A DNA stretch of 64,000 nucleotides from an uncultured SAR116 cluster alpha proteobacterium (GTDB lineage: Bacteria > Pseudomonadota > Alphaproteobacteria > Puniceispirillales > Marisalimonadaceae): positions 1 through 64,000 of the forward strand of contig CACNGC010000005.1 of NCBI GenBank assembly GCA_902619805.1, written 5' to 3'. Both the position numbers and the translations under genes were made by a program. The first letter of the stretch is position 1. Each line of letters opens with the position of its first letter. Below the pieces are notes generated by a model, which made no database searches, was not told the DNA's origin, and saw nothing but the letters and a program-made list of their open reading frames with translations. Shown here in pieces: positions 19,569-28,721 of the stretch.

Positions 19569-19946
19569 ATGAAAACAGCAAAAGATTACCTTCAAGAAGC
19601 TAATGAAGTCGTGAAAAAAATTGACGTAAAGGAAGCAATTGAAAAGCATAAATCAAAATCCGCAATTTTTATAGATGTACGAGATAGTTCTGATATTAAA
19701 AAAACAGGAACAATTTTAGATGGTCTAGAAATTCCAAGAGGTCTAATTGAGTTTGTCGCTGATGAGGCAACTCCACTCTACAATAATAACCTTAAAAAAG
19801 ATTTGGAAATAATACTTATCTGTGGAGTTGGCGGCCAGGCTGCGTTAACTGGTAAGACACTTATAGAAATGGGGTATAAAAATGTTCTTAATGTAGGAGG
19901 CATTCCAGATTGGGAAAAAAATGGTGGCCCAATGAAAAAATACTAA
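19569..19946 (+). CDS. rhodanese-domain protein
   Basis: A single-domain rhodanese of 125 residues. The N-terminal part reads AIFIDVRDSSDIKKTGTI, and the catalytic loop is ICGVGGQAALTGKTLIEMGY near residue 80, with the persulfide-carrying Cys, ending in the usual VGGIPDWEKNGGPM. The loop has Gln where many rhodaneses have Arg, so sulfur-donor specificity is unclear. The ATG at 19569 is chosen because GGAG lies seven bases before it; an in-frame GTG 12 bases upstream contains that ribosome site. The next gene starts 19 bases downstream. Confidence 0.82.
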   Translation: MKTAKDYLQEANEVVKKIDVKEAIEKHKSKSAIFIDVRDSSDIKKTGTILDGLEIPRGLIEFVADEATPLYNNNLKKDLEIILICGVGGQAALTGKTLIEMGYKNVLNVGGIPDWEKNGGPMKKY

Positions 19947-19965
19947 AACATTTATTTTAAAATTT

Positions 19966-20847
19966 ATGTCAAAAACAATCGCAATATTAATGCCTGGAGA
20001 TATGGGGCATGCATGTGGTAAAGCATTCAAAAATAATAATTTTAGAGTTGTAACTTGTTTAAGCCAGAGAAGTATTAGAACTAAAAGACTGGCTGTATCA
20101 TCAGGTTTTGAAGATTTAGGTACGATTGAAAATGTTGTTGAAAATTCTGATATTATATTATCAATACTGCCTCCTGAATTTGCTCTTCAACAAGCTAAAA
20201 TAGTTAACGATGCAATTTTAAAAAAAGAAAAACACATTACTTATGTTGATTGTAATGCTGTATCTCCTGAAACTGCATTAAGAATTAATGATTCAATATC
20301 CTCTAAGTTTTGTAATTTTATAGATGGTGGTATTATTGGGTTCAATCCGATTGTAGAAAATGGACAAACAAGGTTGTATACATCTGGACCTAATACTCAA
20401 CCAATTAAATTACTCCACAAAAAAGGATTTATAATAAAAGATTTAGGTTTAGAAATAGGTAAAGCTTCTGCAATGAAAATGGTTTATGCTAGCGCAACAA
20501 AAGGAACTTTTGCACTTCATGCAGCAGTTTTAACAACTGCTCATAAACTTGGTCTTACTTCTGAATATTTTGCTGAATTGGAATATAGCAAACCTGATAT
20601 ATTATCAGCAATGGAAAGGATGGTTCCAAGAATTCCTCTTGATGCAGCAAGATGGGAAGGAGAAATGTTTGAAATTGCTAATACTTTTTCTGATGCTGGG
20701 GTTACCTCAAAATTCCACGAAGGTGCAGCTGATATGATGTCTTTAGCAGATAAAACACCTATTGCTAGAGAGACTAGAGAAACAGTCGATGAAAAAAGAT
20801 CTTTGATTGATGTACTTGATATGTACGTAAATGCAATTAAAAAATAA
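19966..20847 (+). CDS. 6-phosphogluconate/3-hydroxyisobutyrate dehydrogenase-like protein with DUF1932 domain
   Basis: A 293-residue NAD(P)-dependent oxidoreductase-like protein. The N-terminal Rossmann domain begins IAILMPGDMGHACGKAF, followed by the NADP-phosphate region SQRSIRTKRLA and DIILSILPPEFALQQA. The substrate-binding helix has YVDCNAVSPET and FIDGGIIGFNP; the catalytic Lys is probably in GKASAMKMVYASATKG near 165. The C-terminal helices match DUF1932. The substrate is unknown. An MFS carrier of the oxalate/formate or monocarboxylate kind follows, which suggests a carboxylic acid route, but this is inference. Confidence 0.8.
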   Translation: MSKTIAILMPGDMGHACGKAFKNNNFRVVTCLSQRSIRTKRLAVSSGFEDLGTIENVVENSDIILSILPPEFALQQAKIVNDAILKKEKHITYVDCNAVSPETALRINDSISSKFCNFIDGGIIGFNPIVENGQTRLYTSGPNTQPIKLLHKKGFIIKDLGLEIGKASAMKMVYASATKGTFALHAAVLTTAHKLGLTSEYFAELEYSKPDILSAMERMVPRIPLDAARWEGEMFEIANTFSDAGVTSKFHEGAADMMSLADKTPIARETRETVDEKRSLIDVLDMYVNAIKK

Positions 20848-20895
20848 AATATAAAACACTTGTAAATTAGTTAACAAATGAAGTAAATCATTAAC

Positions 20896-22173
20896 ATGTT
20901 TATTGTTAACCAAAATTTTTTCGAAGCTATAAAAGACAAATTCTTCTACGGCTGGGTAATTGTTGGAATTGGGAGTCTTGGTATTTTTACGAGTGGAGCA
21001 GGACAATCCCATACCTTTAGTCCTTTTATACCAGTAATATCTCAAGATCTTAAAATTTCCAGTACATCAATTACTACTGCTTATATGATAGCAACTTTAT
21101 TTGCTGCTTTTCTTTTGCCAAAAATGGGAAAATTAGTTGACAAATACGGACCAAGAAAAATTTTAATATATACCGTCTTACTCCTTGGAATTGGATGTAT
21201 GATTTTTGGAGCTGCATCAAACTTTCTAATGTTGGCCATCGCATTTGGATTTTTGAGATTTTTTGGGCAAGGCTCTCTAATGCTTGGTTCTGCGAATATT
21301 ATAACTCAGTGGTTTGATAAGAAAAGAGGATTTGCATTAGGATTAATGGGTTTAGGGTTTGCTTTTTCTATGGGTTTACACCCCTATATCTCTGACTTTT
21401 TAATTTCAAATTACGGATGGAGAATGGCATGGGTTATTCTAGGTTTATCTACATGGTTTATCATGTTACCACCATTAATTTTCTTAGCAATAGATAAACC
21501 TGAAGATGTAAGCATTAAACCAGATGGAATTTTAGAAAATAATAAAGAAAGTAAAAAAAATGCAAAAATTTTTGGTCTCAATCTTGAAGAAGCCCTAAAG
21601 GAAAAAAGCTTCTACATACTTGCATTTTCATTTTTTTCTATATCTTCATTAGTAACTGCGCTTCATTTTTTTCAAGTTACAATTTTAAGTCAATACTTTG
21701 GAATGGCGAGTAGCACTGCAGCTGCTTTATTCATACCAACAATGGTTTCGATGATTATCTTTATTCCTATTGCAGGTAAAATTTTAGACAGATTTGAAAC
21801 TCATAATATTATTGGTGTTGCATTGTTAATAACCACGGCTTCACTATTATCCATAACCTTTGCAAGTAATTCTACCTTTTCAATGATTTATGCAATGATT
21901 TTTGGAATTAATAATGGATTTAATTTATCTTTATTTGGCTATATCTGGCCAAGGTATTTTGGAAGACTACATGTTGGTAGTATTCAAGGCACAGGTCAAA
22001 TGATATTAGTTGTAGGGGCATCAATTGGCGCAATGCCGTTCGCAATATCAATGGATCTTGGTTATGACTTAATTACAACTATAAGACTTTCTGCATTATA
22101 TCCTTTTTTCTCAGCATTTTTATGTTTTTTCTTTTTAAGAGAAAGTAAAAAACTTGCAGAAATGAAGAAATAA
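20896..22173 (+). CDS. MFS transporter, monocarboxylate/oxalate-formate antiporter-like
   Basis: A 425-residue inner-membrane carrier with about twelve hydrophobic segments. It starts with the FFYGWVIVGIGSLGIFTSG stretch typical of the OFA and monocarboxylate porters, has the loop-2 MFS motif KMGKLVDKYGPRKIL near 77-91, RFFGQGSLMLGSANIITQWFD near 120 and the repeat GKILDRFETHN in the second half. Likely moves a small carboxylate with protons. It lies 48 bases after the 6PGDH-like dehydrogenase, which may act on its substrate. Confidence 0.85.
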   Translation: MFIVNQNFFEAIKDKFFYGWVIVGIGSLGIFTSGAGQSHTFSPFIPVISQDLKISSTSITTAYMIATLFAAFLLPKMGKLVDKYGPRKILIYTVLLLGIGCMIFGAASNFLMLAIAFGFLRFFGQGSLMLGSANIITQWFDKKRGFALGLMGLGFAFSMGLHPYISDFLISNYGWRMAWVILGLSTWFIMLPPLIFLAIDKPEDVSIKPDGILENNKESKKNAKIFGLNLEEALKEKSFYILAFSFFSISSLVTALHFFQVTILSQYFGMASSTAAALFIPTMVSMIIFIPIAGKILDRFETHNIIGVALLITTASLLSITFASNSTFSMIYAMIFGINNGFNLSLFGYIWPRYFGRLHVGSIQGTGQMILVVGASIGAMPFAISMDLGYDLITTIRLSALYPFFSAFLCFFFLRESKKLAEMKK

Positions 22174-22179
22174 ATTAAA

Positions 22180-23067
22180 TTGAATTTAGTAACCATTTAT
22201 AAAAATACTTCTAATAATTTTAAAGCCATCCTAGCAATGATTTTGGCTGTATTTTGCGTAACTATAATGAGCGTTCAAGCTAAATTAGTAGGTATTGAAT
22301 ACCATGCCGTACAGATTACATTTGCAAGAGCCATGGTTGTAATAATTCTTTTATTACCTCTAATTTACAAGCTAGGAGGCATAAAATTTTTAAAAACAAA
22401 TAAACCTTATCTTCATTTCTTTAGAAGCTTAGCGGGACTTACTGGGAACATAATGTTTTTTTTAGCCTTTCAAAGACTACCTGTTGCAGATGTAACAGTA
22501 ATATCTCAAGCTGTACCAATTTTTTCATGTATTTTTGCAATAATCTTTCTCAACGAAATAATAGGGTGGCGAAGATGGTTAGCCATTTTAATTGGATTTG
22601 TTGGAGTAGTAATTGCAATAAACCCAACTGGAACTATAACTGATGCTTCAATTTATACCTTAATTGGCACTTTAATGTGGTCTACTACTATTATTTTTTT
22701 AAGATTACTGGGGACAACTGAACATCCTGTAAAAACGGTCTTTTACTTTATGTTAGTAAGTTTTATTCTAACTTCTTTTTTTCAACCATTTTTGTGGAAA
22801 GAACCTTCATTAAGAGTTATTTTATTATTTATTGGACTAGGTGTATCAGCTTTTTTAACACAATTGTTAATGACTTACGCATTACAAAAAGCACCTGCTT
22901 CAATTGTAAGTCCATTTAATTATACAGGAATTGTATGGGCAATTATTTTTGATTACTTGATATGGAACTCGCATCCAATAATTTCTACAATTGTAGGAGG
23001 ATTTATTATAACAATGTCAGGTATATATATATTCAAAAGAGAGGCTAAGATAAAATCAATTAAATAA
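22180..23067 (+). CDS. EamA/DMT-superfamily transporter
   Basis: A 295-residue membrane protein with ten hydrophobic segments forming two EamA repeats: the first starts AILAMILAVFCVTIMSVQAKL near 17-37 and holds FFLAFQRLPVADVTVISQAVP near 92; the second includes STTIIFLRLLG and TYALQKAPASIVSPFNYTGIVWA near 232. Drug/metabolite exporters of this type move amino acids, nucleotides or other metabolites; the substrate is unknown. The start is a TTG six bases after the preceding MFS stop, with no clear ribosome site; the first ATG would cut into the first helix. Converges with the next MFS gene, overlapping by 12 bases. Confidence 0.85.
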   Translation: MNLVTIYKNTSNNFKAILAMILAVFCVTIMSVQAKLVGIEYHAVQITFARAMVVIILLLPLIYKLGGIKFLKTNKPYLHFFRSLAGLTGNIMFFLAFQRLPVADVTVISQAVPIFSCIFAIIFLNEIIGWRRWLAILIGFVGVVIAINPTGTITDASIYTLIGTLMWSTTIIFLRLLGTTEHPVKTVFYFMLVSFILTSFFQPFLWKEPSLRVILLFIGLGVSAFLTQLLMTYALQKAPASIVSPFNYTGIVWAIIFDYLIWNSHPIISTIVGGFIITMSGIYIFKREAKIKSIK

Positions 23068-24258
23068 ATTATTTTTAAATTTAAAGTATAAAATCAATTC
23101 AAATATGAAATAACCAATAATTGGCATTATTATAAGAGCATTACTTAAAGGAGTGAATTCACCCACAAATCCTAAAATTATACCTCCAACTGTTAATGAT
23201 CCAAAAGAAATACTTGACCACCAAGTTAAGACTCTAGCCCTATAAACTTCTTCTACTTCTAATTGGATAATTGTTTGAGTTCCAATACCAACCGCAGTTG
23301 TAGTAAAACCGACAACTGTAAAAAATATGGCCATTGTATAAACTTCTGAAATAAAGCCAATAATGCAGCTTATTATCAGACCAAGCATTAACATTGATAC
23401 TAATTTAGTTTCAATTTTACTTTTATTACTATTTCTAAAACCAATCCAAATTGACGCCAATAAAGCTCCAATACCCGCAGTAGTTGTAATTAAAGATAAC
23501 CCAAAACTCCCTTGTTTTAATATTTCTCCTGCAATTGTTGGTTGAATTTCAAGCATCCCTCTGACAAAAAAGGCGCTTACAAAAACAACAAATAAACCTT
23601 TTAGAATAATGGGGGTCCTTATCGCAAATTTTCCACCTTCCAAAAATCTATGAAAAAAATTTCCTTGTAAAACTTCTTTCTTAATCCTTGTTCTTAAGGG
23701 CATATAAATTAAGACTGGAATCAATGGAACATAAGTTAATGCAGCAATCAAAAAAGTTACTTCAAGATTAAAAAAAGCTATCAATCCTCCAGCAAAAGCA
23801 GGACCAACAACTCTTGATCCATTAAAGGAGGCAGAATTTAGACCTACAGCGCTAGAAAGTAAATTTTTTGGAACAACAATAGAGACAAAAACCAATCTTA
23901 CAGGGTGGTAACAAGCACTTAATAAACCTTGTAAAACAGACAAAAAAGCTAAAGTAAATAGTGTGTGTTGGTCTAAATATTGTAAGAACCAAATTAATAT
24001 TCCGATTAAAAACATTAAAATTTTTAATATTACACTTGCTACCCTCATATTCCAATTTTCTGCAAATACAGCAAAAAATGGTCCTAATACTCCTGCAGGT
24101 GCCATAAGAGCTAAAGTTACAAAACTTGTCCAAAATGTAGATTCTGTAATTTCCCAAGTAAGCCAACCAACTCCAATTTTTTGTATCCAGAGCCCAAAAA
24201 GAGAAACCGTATTACTAAAAAAATATAAGCTAAATGATCTATTTGATAAGGCATTCAT
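23056..24258 (-). CDS. MFS transporter, EntS-like (MFS_3 type)
   Basis: A 400-residue carrier with about twelve hydrophobic segments. The N-terminal FSLYFFSNTVSLFGLWIQKIGVGWLTWEIT stretch (read here in two parts) and RLVFVSIVVPKNLLSSAVGLNSA near 120-142, followed by GSRVVGPAFAGGLIA, are the hallmark of the EntS-like MFS_3 group, mostly exporters. The substrate is unknown. Its start overlaps the end of the upstream alpha/beta hydrolase gene by four bases, so the two are translationally coupled and may work on one compound. Confidence 0.83.
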   Translation of the reverse strand: MNALSNRSFSLYFFSNTVSLFGLWIQKIGVGWLTWEITESTFWTSFVTLALMAPAGVLGPFFAVFAENWNMRVASVILKILMFLIGILIWFLQYLDQHTLFTLAFLSVLQGLLSACYHPVRLVFVSIVVPKNLLSSAVGLNSASFNGSRVVGPAFAGGLIAFFNLEVTFLIAALTYVPLIPVLIYMPLRTRIKKEVLQGNFFHRFLEGGKFAIRTPIILKGLFVVFVSAFFVRGMLEIQPTIAGEILKQGSFGLSLITTTAGIGALLASIWIGFRNSNKSKIETKLVSMLMLGLIISCIIGFISEVYTMAIFFTVVGFTTTAVGIGTQTIIQLEVEEVYRARVLTWWSSISFGSLTVGGIILGFVGEFTPLSNALIIMPIIGYFIFELILYFKFKNNLFN

Positions 24259-25082
24259 GAATTAAAAAAAGTTTCTATAGCTTTGTTAAAGTCAGATGAG
24301 TTTTCACAATATGGTGCGTGACCAACATTTGAAAGCTCTAATACTTTTGCATGAGGTAATGATTGTTGTAATCTATTAGAACGCTCGTTTGATACAACAA
24401 TATCTTTTGAACCTTTTAATATAAGACATGGTTGATTAACTTTTAACAAACTAGTTGAAGTATCAAGTGTTTGCATAGCCATTCCACCTGACATTATGGA
24501 ACCTTCTGTAATTTCTTCACTAATAATAGATAAGAAACTGAATATTTCTTTATCTTTTAATTCAGGCAACATCTTTTTAATTCTTAATTTACCAAATTCT
24601 TCATTAGACAACTTTTTTCTTTCTTCAAGTCTTTGACTATAGGGTTTCCTTAGAGGACTCTTAGGCAGTAATGCGTAACCTTTATGAGTACATGACAAAA
24701 CTAATTTATTTACACTATCAGAAAAGTCAGCTGAAACAATTTGAGCTAACATGCCGCCCATCGAGTGACCTACTAAGTCAAATTTCTTAATTCCTAAATT
24801 TGTTGTCAAGTTATTCACTAGCTTTGCAATCTCAAACATATTTAAATCCGCAGCATCTGATTTTCCAAAACCAGGTGCATCAATTGCAATTACTGACCTT
24901 TTATCTCTGAAATGTAAAAATTGAAAAGCCCAACTTTTGCTATTCCCATTAAAACCATGTAAAAATACGATTGGTATATTATCATTAAATTTATTGATCC
25001 TAAAAGATATGTTTAAATTATATTCTTTATCACTAAATATTTTTAATTTGGGAAGTTTTTTCAAAATTTCTAAGTGGTTCAA
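24255..25082 (-). CDS. alpha/beta hydrolase
   Basis: A 275-residue serine hydrolase of the alpha/beta fold. Seen: the oxyanion-hole region VFLHGFNGNSKSW near 37, the nucleophile elbow GHSMGGM near 103, an Asp in GSKDIVVS near 224 and the catalytic His in NVGHAPYCEN near 253. It has a helical cap between. Esterase, lactonase and C-C hydrolase members all look like this, so the substrate is not assigned. Coupled by overlap to the downstream MFS gene. Confidence 0.87.
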   Translation of the reverse strand: MNHLEILKKLPKLKIFSDKEYNLNISFRINKFNDNIPIVFLHGFNGNSKSWAFQFLHFRDKRSVIAIDAPGFGKSDAADLNMFEIAKLVNNLTTNLGIKKFDLVGHSMGGMLAQIVSADFSDSVNKLVLSCTHKGYALLPKSPLRKPYSQRLEERKKLSNEEFGKLRIKKMLPELKDKEIFSFLSIISEEITEGSIMSGGMAMQTLDTSTSLLKVNQPCLILKGSKDIVVSNERSNRLQQSLPHAKVLELSNVGHAPYCENSSDFNKAIETFFNS

Positions 25083-25214
25083 TGTCTCCTCCTGTAATTA
25101 CTTTTTATAATAAAAAAAAACAAAAAAAGATTTAATTATATAAATTTATTTTATCTTTTGACTCTATGTTATTTTTAATTCAATGTTTTTTTAAGGATAT
25201 TTTAGGAGAGTAAA

Positions 25215-26804
25215 ATGAAATTAATCAACAGACTTTTTATTATTTTGATAAGTTGTCTTTTATCAAGTGTTGCACTGGCAAAAGACCTTACTGTTGGATT
25301 GAAATCAGAGCCCAGCTCTATTGATCCACATTATCATAATCTTGGTCCAAATAATGCATTTGCAACCCATATTTATGGGACATTAGTTGGATCAGACGAA
25401 AACCAACAACATTATCCAGATTTAGCTACTTCGTGGGAACCTATCAATGACACCACTTGGGAATTTAAGCTCAGAAAAGGTGTAAAGTTTCATGATGGAA
25501 GTGATTTTACTGCAGATGATGTTCTCTTTACGGCTCAAAGAGCACAAAATGTTCCAAAATCTCCATCAGGTTTTGGTACTTATTTAAAGGGAAAGGAATT
25601 TATTAAAATTGATAGTCATACAATTCACATAAAAACAAAGAAACCCTATCCTTTGATGCCAAATGATATTATGACAGTTAAAATTATATCAAAGAAAAAT
25701 GGAGAAGGCGCAACTACAGCTGACTATAATAGTGGTAAAGCGGCAATTGGTACTGGTCCTTATAAGTTTGTAGAGTGGGTGCCAGGAGATAAAATAGCCT
25801 TAAAAGCTAACGAAAATTATCATGGTGCAGGTACTGGAGCGCCTAAATACAAAAATATTTTATTTAAACCAATTAAATCTGGTCCTGCAAGAATTGCAGC
25901 ACTATTAGCTAAGGATGTAGATTTTATAGATAATGTACCTCCTTTAAATGTTGCAAAAATGAAAAAAAATCCAACTATTAAGTTAAATAGCGGATCTTCT
26001 AATAGAGTGATTTATCTTCATATGGACCAATTCAGAGAGGATTCACCTCATATTACAGCAATAGGTGGTGGTAAAATTAAAAACCCTCTAATGGATGTCA
26101 GGGTAAGAAAAGCTCTTTCTTTAGCAATTAATCGTGATGCAATGGTTTCAAAAGTGATGGAAGGTATTGCTGTAAAGGCAGGCCAATTATTACCAGCAGG
26201 TTTCCATGGTGTCTCAGATAAAATGAAACCAGATCCATATGATCCGGAAGCTGCAAAAAAGTTATTAGCAGATGCTGGTTATGGAAACGGTTTTGAAATG
26301 ACTATTCATGGTCCAAATGATAGATACATTAATGATGCAAAAATTGCTGAAGCACTTGCACAGATGTTCTCAAGGATAGGTGTTAAAACAAAAGTTGAAA
26401 CAATGCCAAAAGCTGTTTACTTCAAAAGAGCATCAAGAGGTGGTCCAAATAAGAGCCCTGAATTTAGTTTTATGGTCCTTGGTTGGGGTGCTGGTTCTGG
26501 AGAAGCATCATCTCCATTAAGAGCTTTATTACATACTTATGACAAATCTATTGGTATGGGAAGAGCGAATAGAGGAAGACATTCTGATCCAGTTGTTGAT
26601 AAGCTAATTCAAAAGGCACTTGGAACAGTTGATTCAGACTCCAGAGGTAAACTTTTAGCTGAAGCTACCGAGGTGGCAGTTGGTAAAAACTATGGTGTTA
26701 TTCCAATTCATTATCAAATGAATACTTGGGCTGCAAAGTCTTCTTGTAGCTATACTCCAAGAACTGATGAAAGAACAATAGCAACATATTTAAATTGTAA
26801 ATAA
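25215..26804 (+). CDS. ABC transporter substrate-binding protein, peptide/dipeptide family 5
   Basis: A 529-residue periplasmic binding protein. The signal peptide covers about residues 1-22, ending SSVALA. The mature part starts KDLTVGLKSEPSSIDPHYHN and has the family-5 signature WEFKLRKGVKFHDGSDFTADDVLFT near 85-110, plus VRVRKALSLAINRDAMV-like DVRVRKALSLAINRDAM near 298. An AGGAGAG lies before the ATG. Two permease genes follow after a hairpin terminator, and the fused ATPase gene lies downstream on the other strand. Substrates of this family include di- and oligopeptides, nickel, heme and glutathione; the enzymes around favour blocked peptides or acyl amino acids. Confidence 0.92.
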   Translation: MKLINRLFIILISCLLSSVALAKDLTVGLKSEPSSIDPHYHNLGPNNAFATHIYGTLVGSDENQQHYPDLATSWEPINDTTWEFKLRKGVKFHDGSDFTADDVLFTAQRAQNVPKSPSGFGTYLKGKEFIKIDSHTIHIKTKKPYPLMPNDIMTVKIISKKNGEGATTADYNSGKAAIGTGPYKFVEWVPGDKIALKANENYHGAGTGAPKYKNILFKPIKSGPARIAALLAKDVDFIDNVPPLNVAKMKKNPTIKLNSGSSNRVIYLHMDQFREDSPHITAIGGGKIKNPLMDVRVRKALSLAINRDAMVSKVMEGIAVKAGQLLPAGFHGVSDKMKPDPYDPEAAKKLLADAGYGNGFEMTIHGPNDRYINDAKIAEALAQMFSRIGVKTKVETMPKAVYFKRASRGGPNKSPEFSFMVLGWGAGSGEASSPLRALLHTYDKSIGMGRANRGRHSDPVVDKLIQKALGTVDSDSRGKLLAEATEVAVGKNYGVIPIHYQMNTWAAKSSCSYTPRTDERTIATYLNCK

Positions 26805-26815
26805 GTTATAACCTA

Positions 26816-26848
26816 AGAACTAGAGCAAGTTTGCTCTGGTTCTTTTTA
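26816..26848 (+). terminator. intrinsic terminator or attenuator between binding protein and permease genes
   Basis: AGAACTAGAGCAA pairs with TTGCTCTGGTTCT (12 to 13 base pairs with one G-U and a tiny loop), then TTTTTATT. It lies between the substrate-binding protein stop and the first permease start. Partial read-through here would give many more copies of the binding protein than of the permeases, which is common in such operons. Confidence 0.8.
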
Positions 26849-26863
26849 TTAAAGAATTCTTAA

Positions 26864-27841
26864 ATGACATCATTTATTTGTACAAGACTCGCTCAAAGTA
26901 TACTTGTTTTATTTATTATGTCTCTGTTAGTTTTTGGAGGAGTAAATCTAGTAGGTGATCCTGTAGAAATGCTAATTAATCCTGAAGCTGATCAAGCCGA
27001 AGTAGAAAGAGTTATCCGCGAACTTGGACTAGATAGACCTGTAACAGAACAGTATTGGTATTTTTTAGTAAACGCTTTTAAAGGGGATTTAGGAAGCTCA
27101 TTTATTTTTGGAGAACCTGCCCTGAAGTTGATAATCCAGAGAATGCCGGCCACATTAGAACTGGCCTTGTTCTCATTATTTATATCTTTAATTATAGCAA
27201 TACCGTTAGGTATATACGCAGGATATAACCCTGACAGCAAAGCAAGTAAGGTTATTATGGCAGGTTCTATCTTTGGCTTTTCTATGCCAACATTTTGGGT
27301 TGGTATTATATTTATCATGATATTTGCTGTTCAACTTGGATGGTTGCCATCAACTGGTAGAGGTGAGATTGGAACCTTTATGGGCATAAATAGTTCTTTG
27401 TTTACTCTAAATGGACTCTCCCATGTTTTTTTACCTGCACTAAATTTGGCGTTATTTAAAATTTCTTCTGTGATACGTTTAACACGAGCAGGAACAAGAG
27501 AAATAATTCTTCAAGATTATATTACATTTGCAAGATCTAAAGGGATTTCAGAAAAAAGAGTTGTTTTAATACATGTTTTAAAAAATATTTTAATTCCAAT
27601 TGTCACTGTTGTTGGTCTTGAATTTGGTTCCTTAATCGCTTTCTCAACAGTTACTGAAACTGTGTTCGCATGGCCAGGGATGGGAAAGTTAATAATTGAT
27701 TCAATTTACAATCTTGATCGCCCAGTTATTGTTGCATACTTAATGATCATTGTAACATTTTTCGTATTTTTAAATTTAATTGTCGATATAATTTACACAT
27801 TCTTAGATCCTCGAGTAAGAATTAAAGGGGATCATCAATGA
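26864..27841 (+). CDS. peptide-type ABC transporter permease, DppB-like
   Basis: A 325-residue inner-membrane permease. The N-terminal helix plus the LVGDPVEMLINPEA and LGLDRPVTEQYWYF region is typical of DppB/OppB chains. Six membrane segments follow, and the EAA loop that docks the ATPase reads TRAGTREIILQDYITFARSKGISEKRVVLIHVLKN (given here as RSKGISEKRVVLIHVLKN) near 210-240. The stop overlaps the start of the next permease (ATGA). Confidence 0.92.
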   Translation: MTSFICTRLAQSILVLFIMSLLVFGGVNLVGDPVEMLINPEADQAEVERVIRELGLDRPVTEQYWYFLVNAFKGDLGSSFIFGEPALKLIIQRMPATLELALFSLFISLIIAIPLGIYAGYNPDSKASKVIMAGSIFGFSMPTFWVGIIFIMIFAVQLGWLPSTGRGEIGTFMGINSSLFTLNGLSHVFLPALNLALFKISSVIRLTRAGTREIILQDYITFARSKGISEKRVVLIHVLKNILIPIVTVVGLEFGSLIAFSTVTETVFAWPGMGKLIIDSIYNLDRPVIVAYLMIIVTFFVFLNLIVDIIYTFLDPRVRIKGDHQ

Positions 27842-28716
27842 GCCCAAAATTAAGAAAATTCCTTGAATTCTGTAAAGATTTTTCTTCAAACAAGGTTGCT
27901 CTAGTCGCTTTTTTTATTTTTTTACTTATTCTATTCGTAGCAATATTTGCACCTTTAGTATCTCCGACTGATCCTTACGACCTCAATACTGTGAGTATTA
28001 TGAATAGTAGATTACCACCATTTTCAGAAGACTTCTCTGGTAATTATTTTTTACTTGGAACTGATGGTGCAGGTAGGGACATGGTTTCAGCAATATTTTA
28101 TGGATTGAGGGTAAGTTTAGGAGTTGGCGTTCTATCAGGTATTTTTGCTTTAATAATAGGTTCATTTTTTGGAATTTCAGCTGCTTTTTTTGGAGGTAGG
28201 TACGAGTCTATAATTATGAGAATTGTTGATATTCAACTGAGTTTTCCATCTATTTTAGTTGCTTTAATTATTCTTGCAGCATTTGGTAAAGGGATAGAAA
28301 AAACTATAATTGCTTTGATCTTGGTTCAGTGGGCATATTATGCAAGAACAGCTCGTTCGAGTGCTCTAGTTGAAATAAATAAAGAATATGTAGACGCTGC
28401 TAGATGTTTAGCTTTTGGAAACACACGAATAATGTTTAAACACATATTGCCTAACTGCATGGCTCCTTTGATTGTTGTTGGCACTTTACAAACAGCACAC
28501 GCAATTTCTTTAGAAGCCACACTAAGTTTTTTAGGTTTAGGCCTTCCCATAACAGAACCTTCTTTAGGTCTTCTAATTGGAAATGGTTTTGAGTATATGT
28601 ATAGTGGCGACTTTTGGATTAGTATATTTCCAGGGGTTGCATTACTTATAACTGTGGCATCTATAAATTTAGTTGGAGATCATCTGCGGGACATGTTTAA
28701 CCCAAGACTTCACTAA
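27838..28716 (+). CDS. peptide-type ABC transporter permease, DppC-like
   Basis: A 292-residue partner of the previous permease. A single N-terminal helix (VALVAFFIFLLILFVAIFAPL near 19-39) precedes YFLLGTDGAGRDMVSAIFYGLR near 75-96, the DppC/OppC hallmark; the EAA loop is EYVDAARCLAFGNTRIMFKHILPN near 183-206. It ends next to a convergent minus-strand aspartoacylase-like gene, six bases apart. With the previous gene it forms the membrane pore; the fused ATPase encoded at 29722-31626 should power it. Confidence 0.92.
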   Translation: MSPKLRKFLEFCKDFSSNKVALVAFFIFLLILFVAIFAPLVSPTDPYDLNTVSIMNSRLPPFSEDFSGNYFLLGTDGAGRDMVSAIFYGLRVSLGVGVLSGIFALIIGSFFGISAAFFGGRYESIIMRIVDIQLSFPSILVALIILAAFGKGIEKTIIALILVQWAYYARTARSSALVEINKEYVDAARCLAFGNTRIMFKHILPNCMAPLIVVGTLQTAHAISLEATLSFLGLGLPITEPSLGLLIGNGFEYMYSGDFWISIFPGVALLITVASINLVGDHLRDMFNPRLH

Positions 28717-28721
28717 AATTT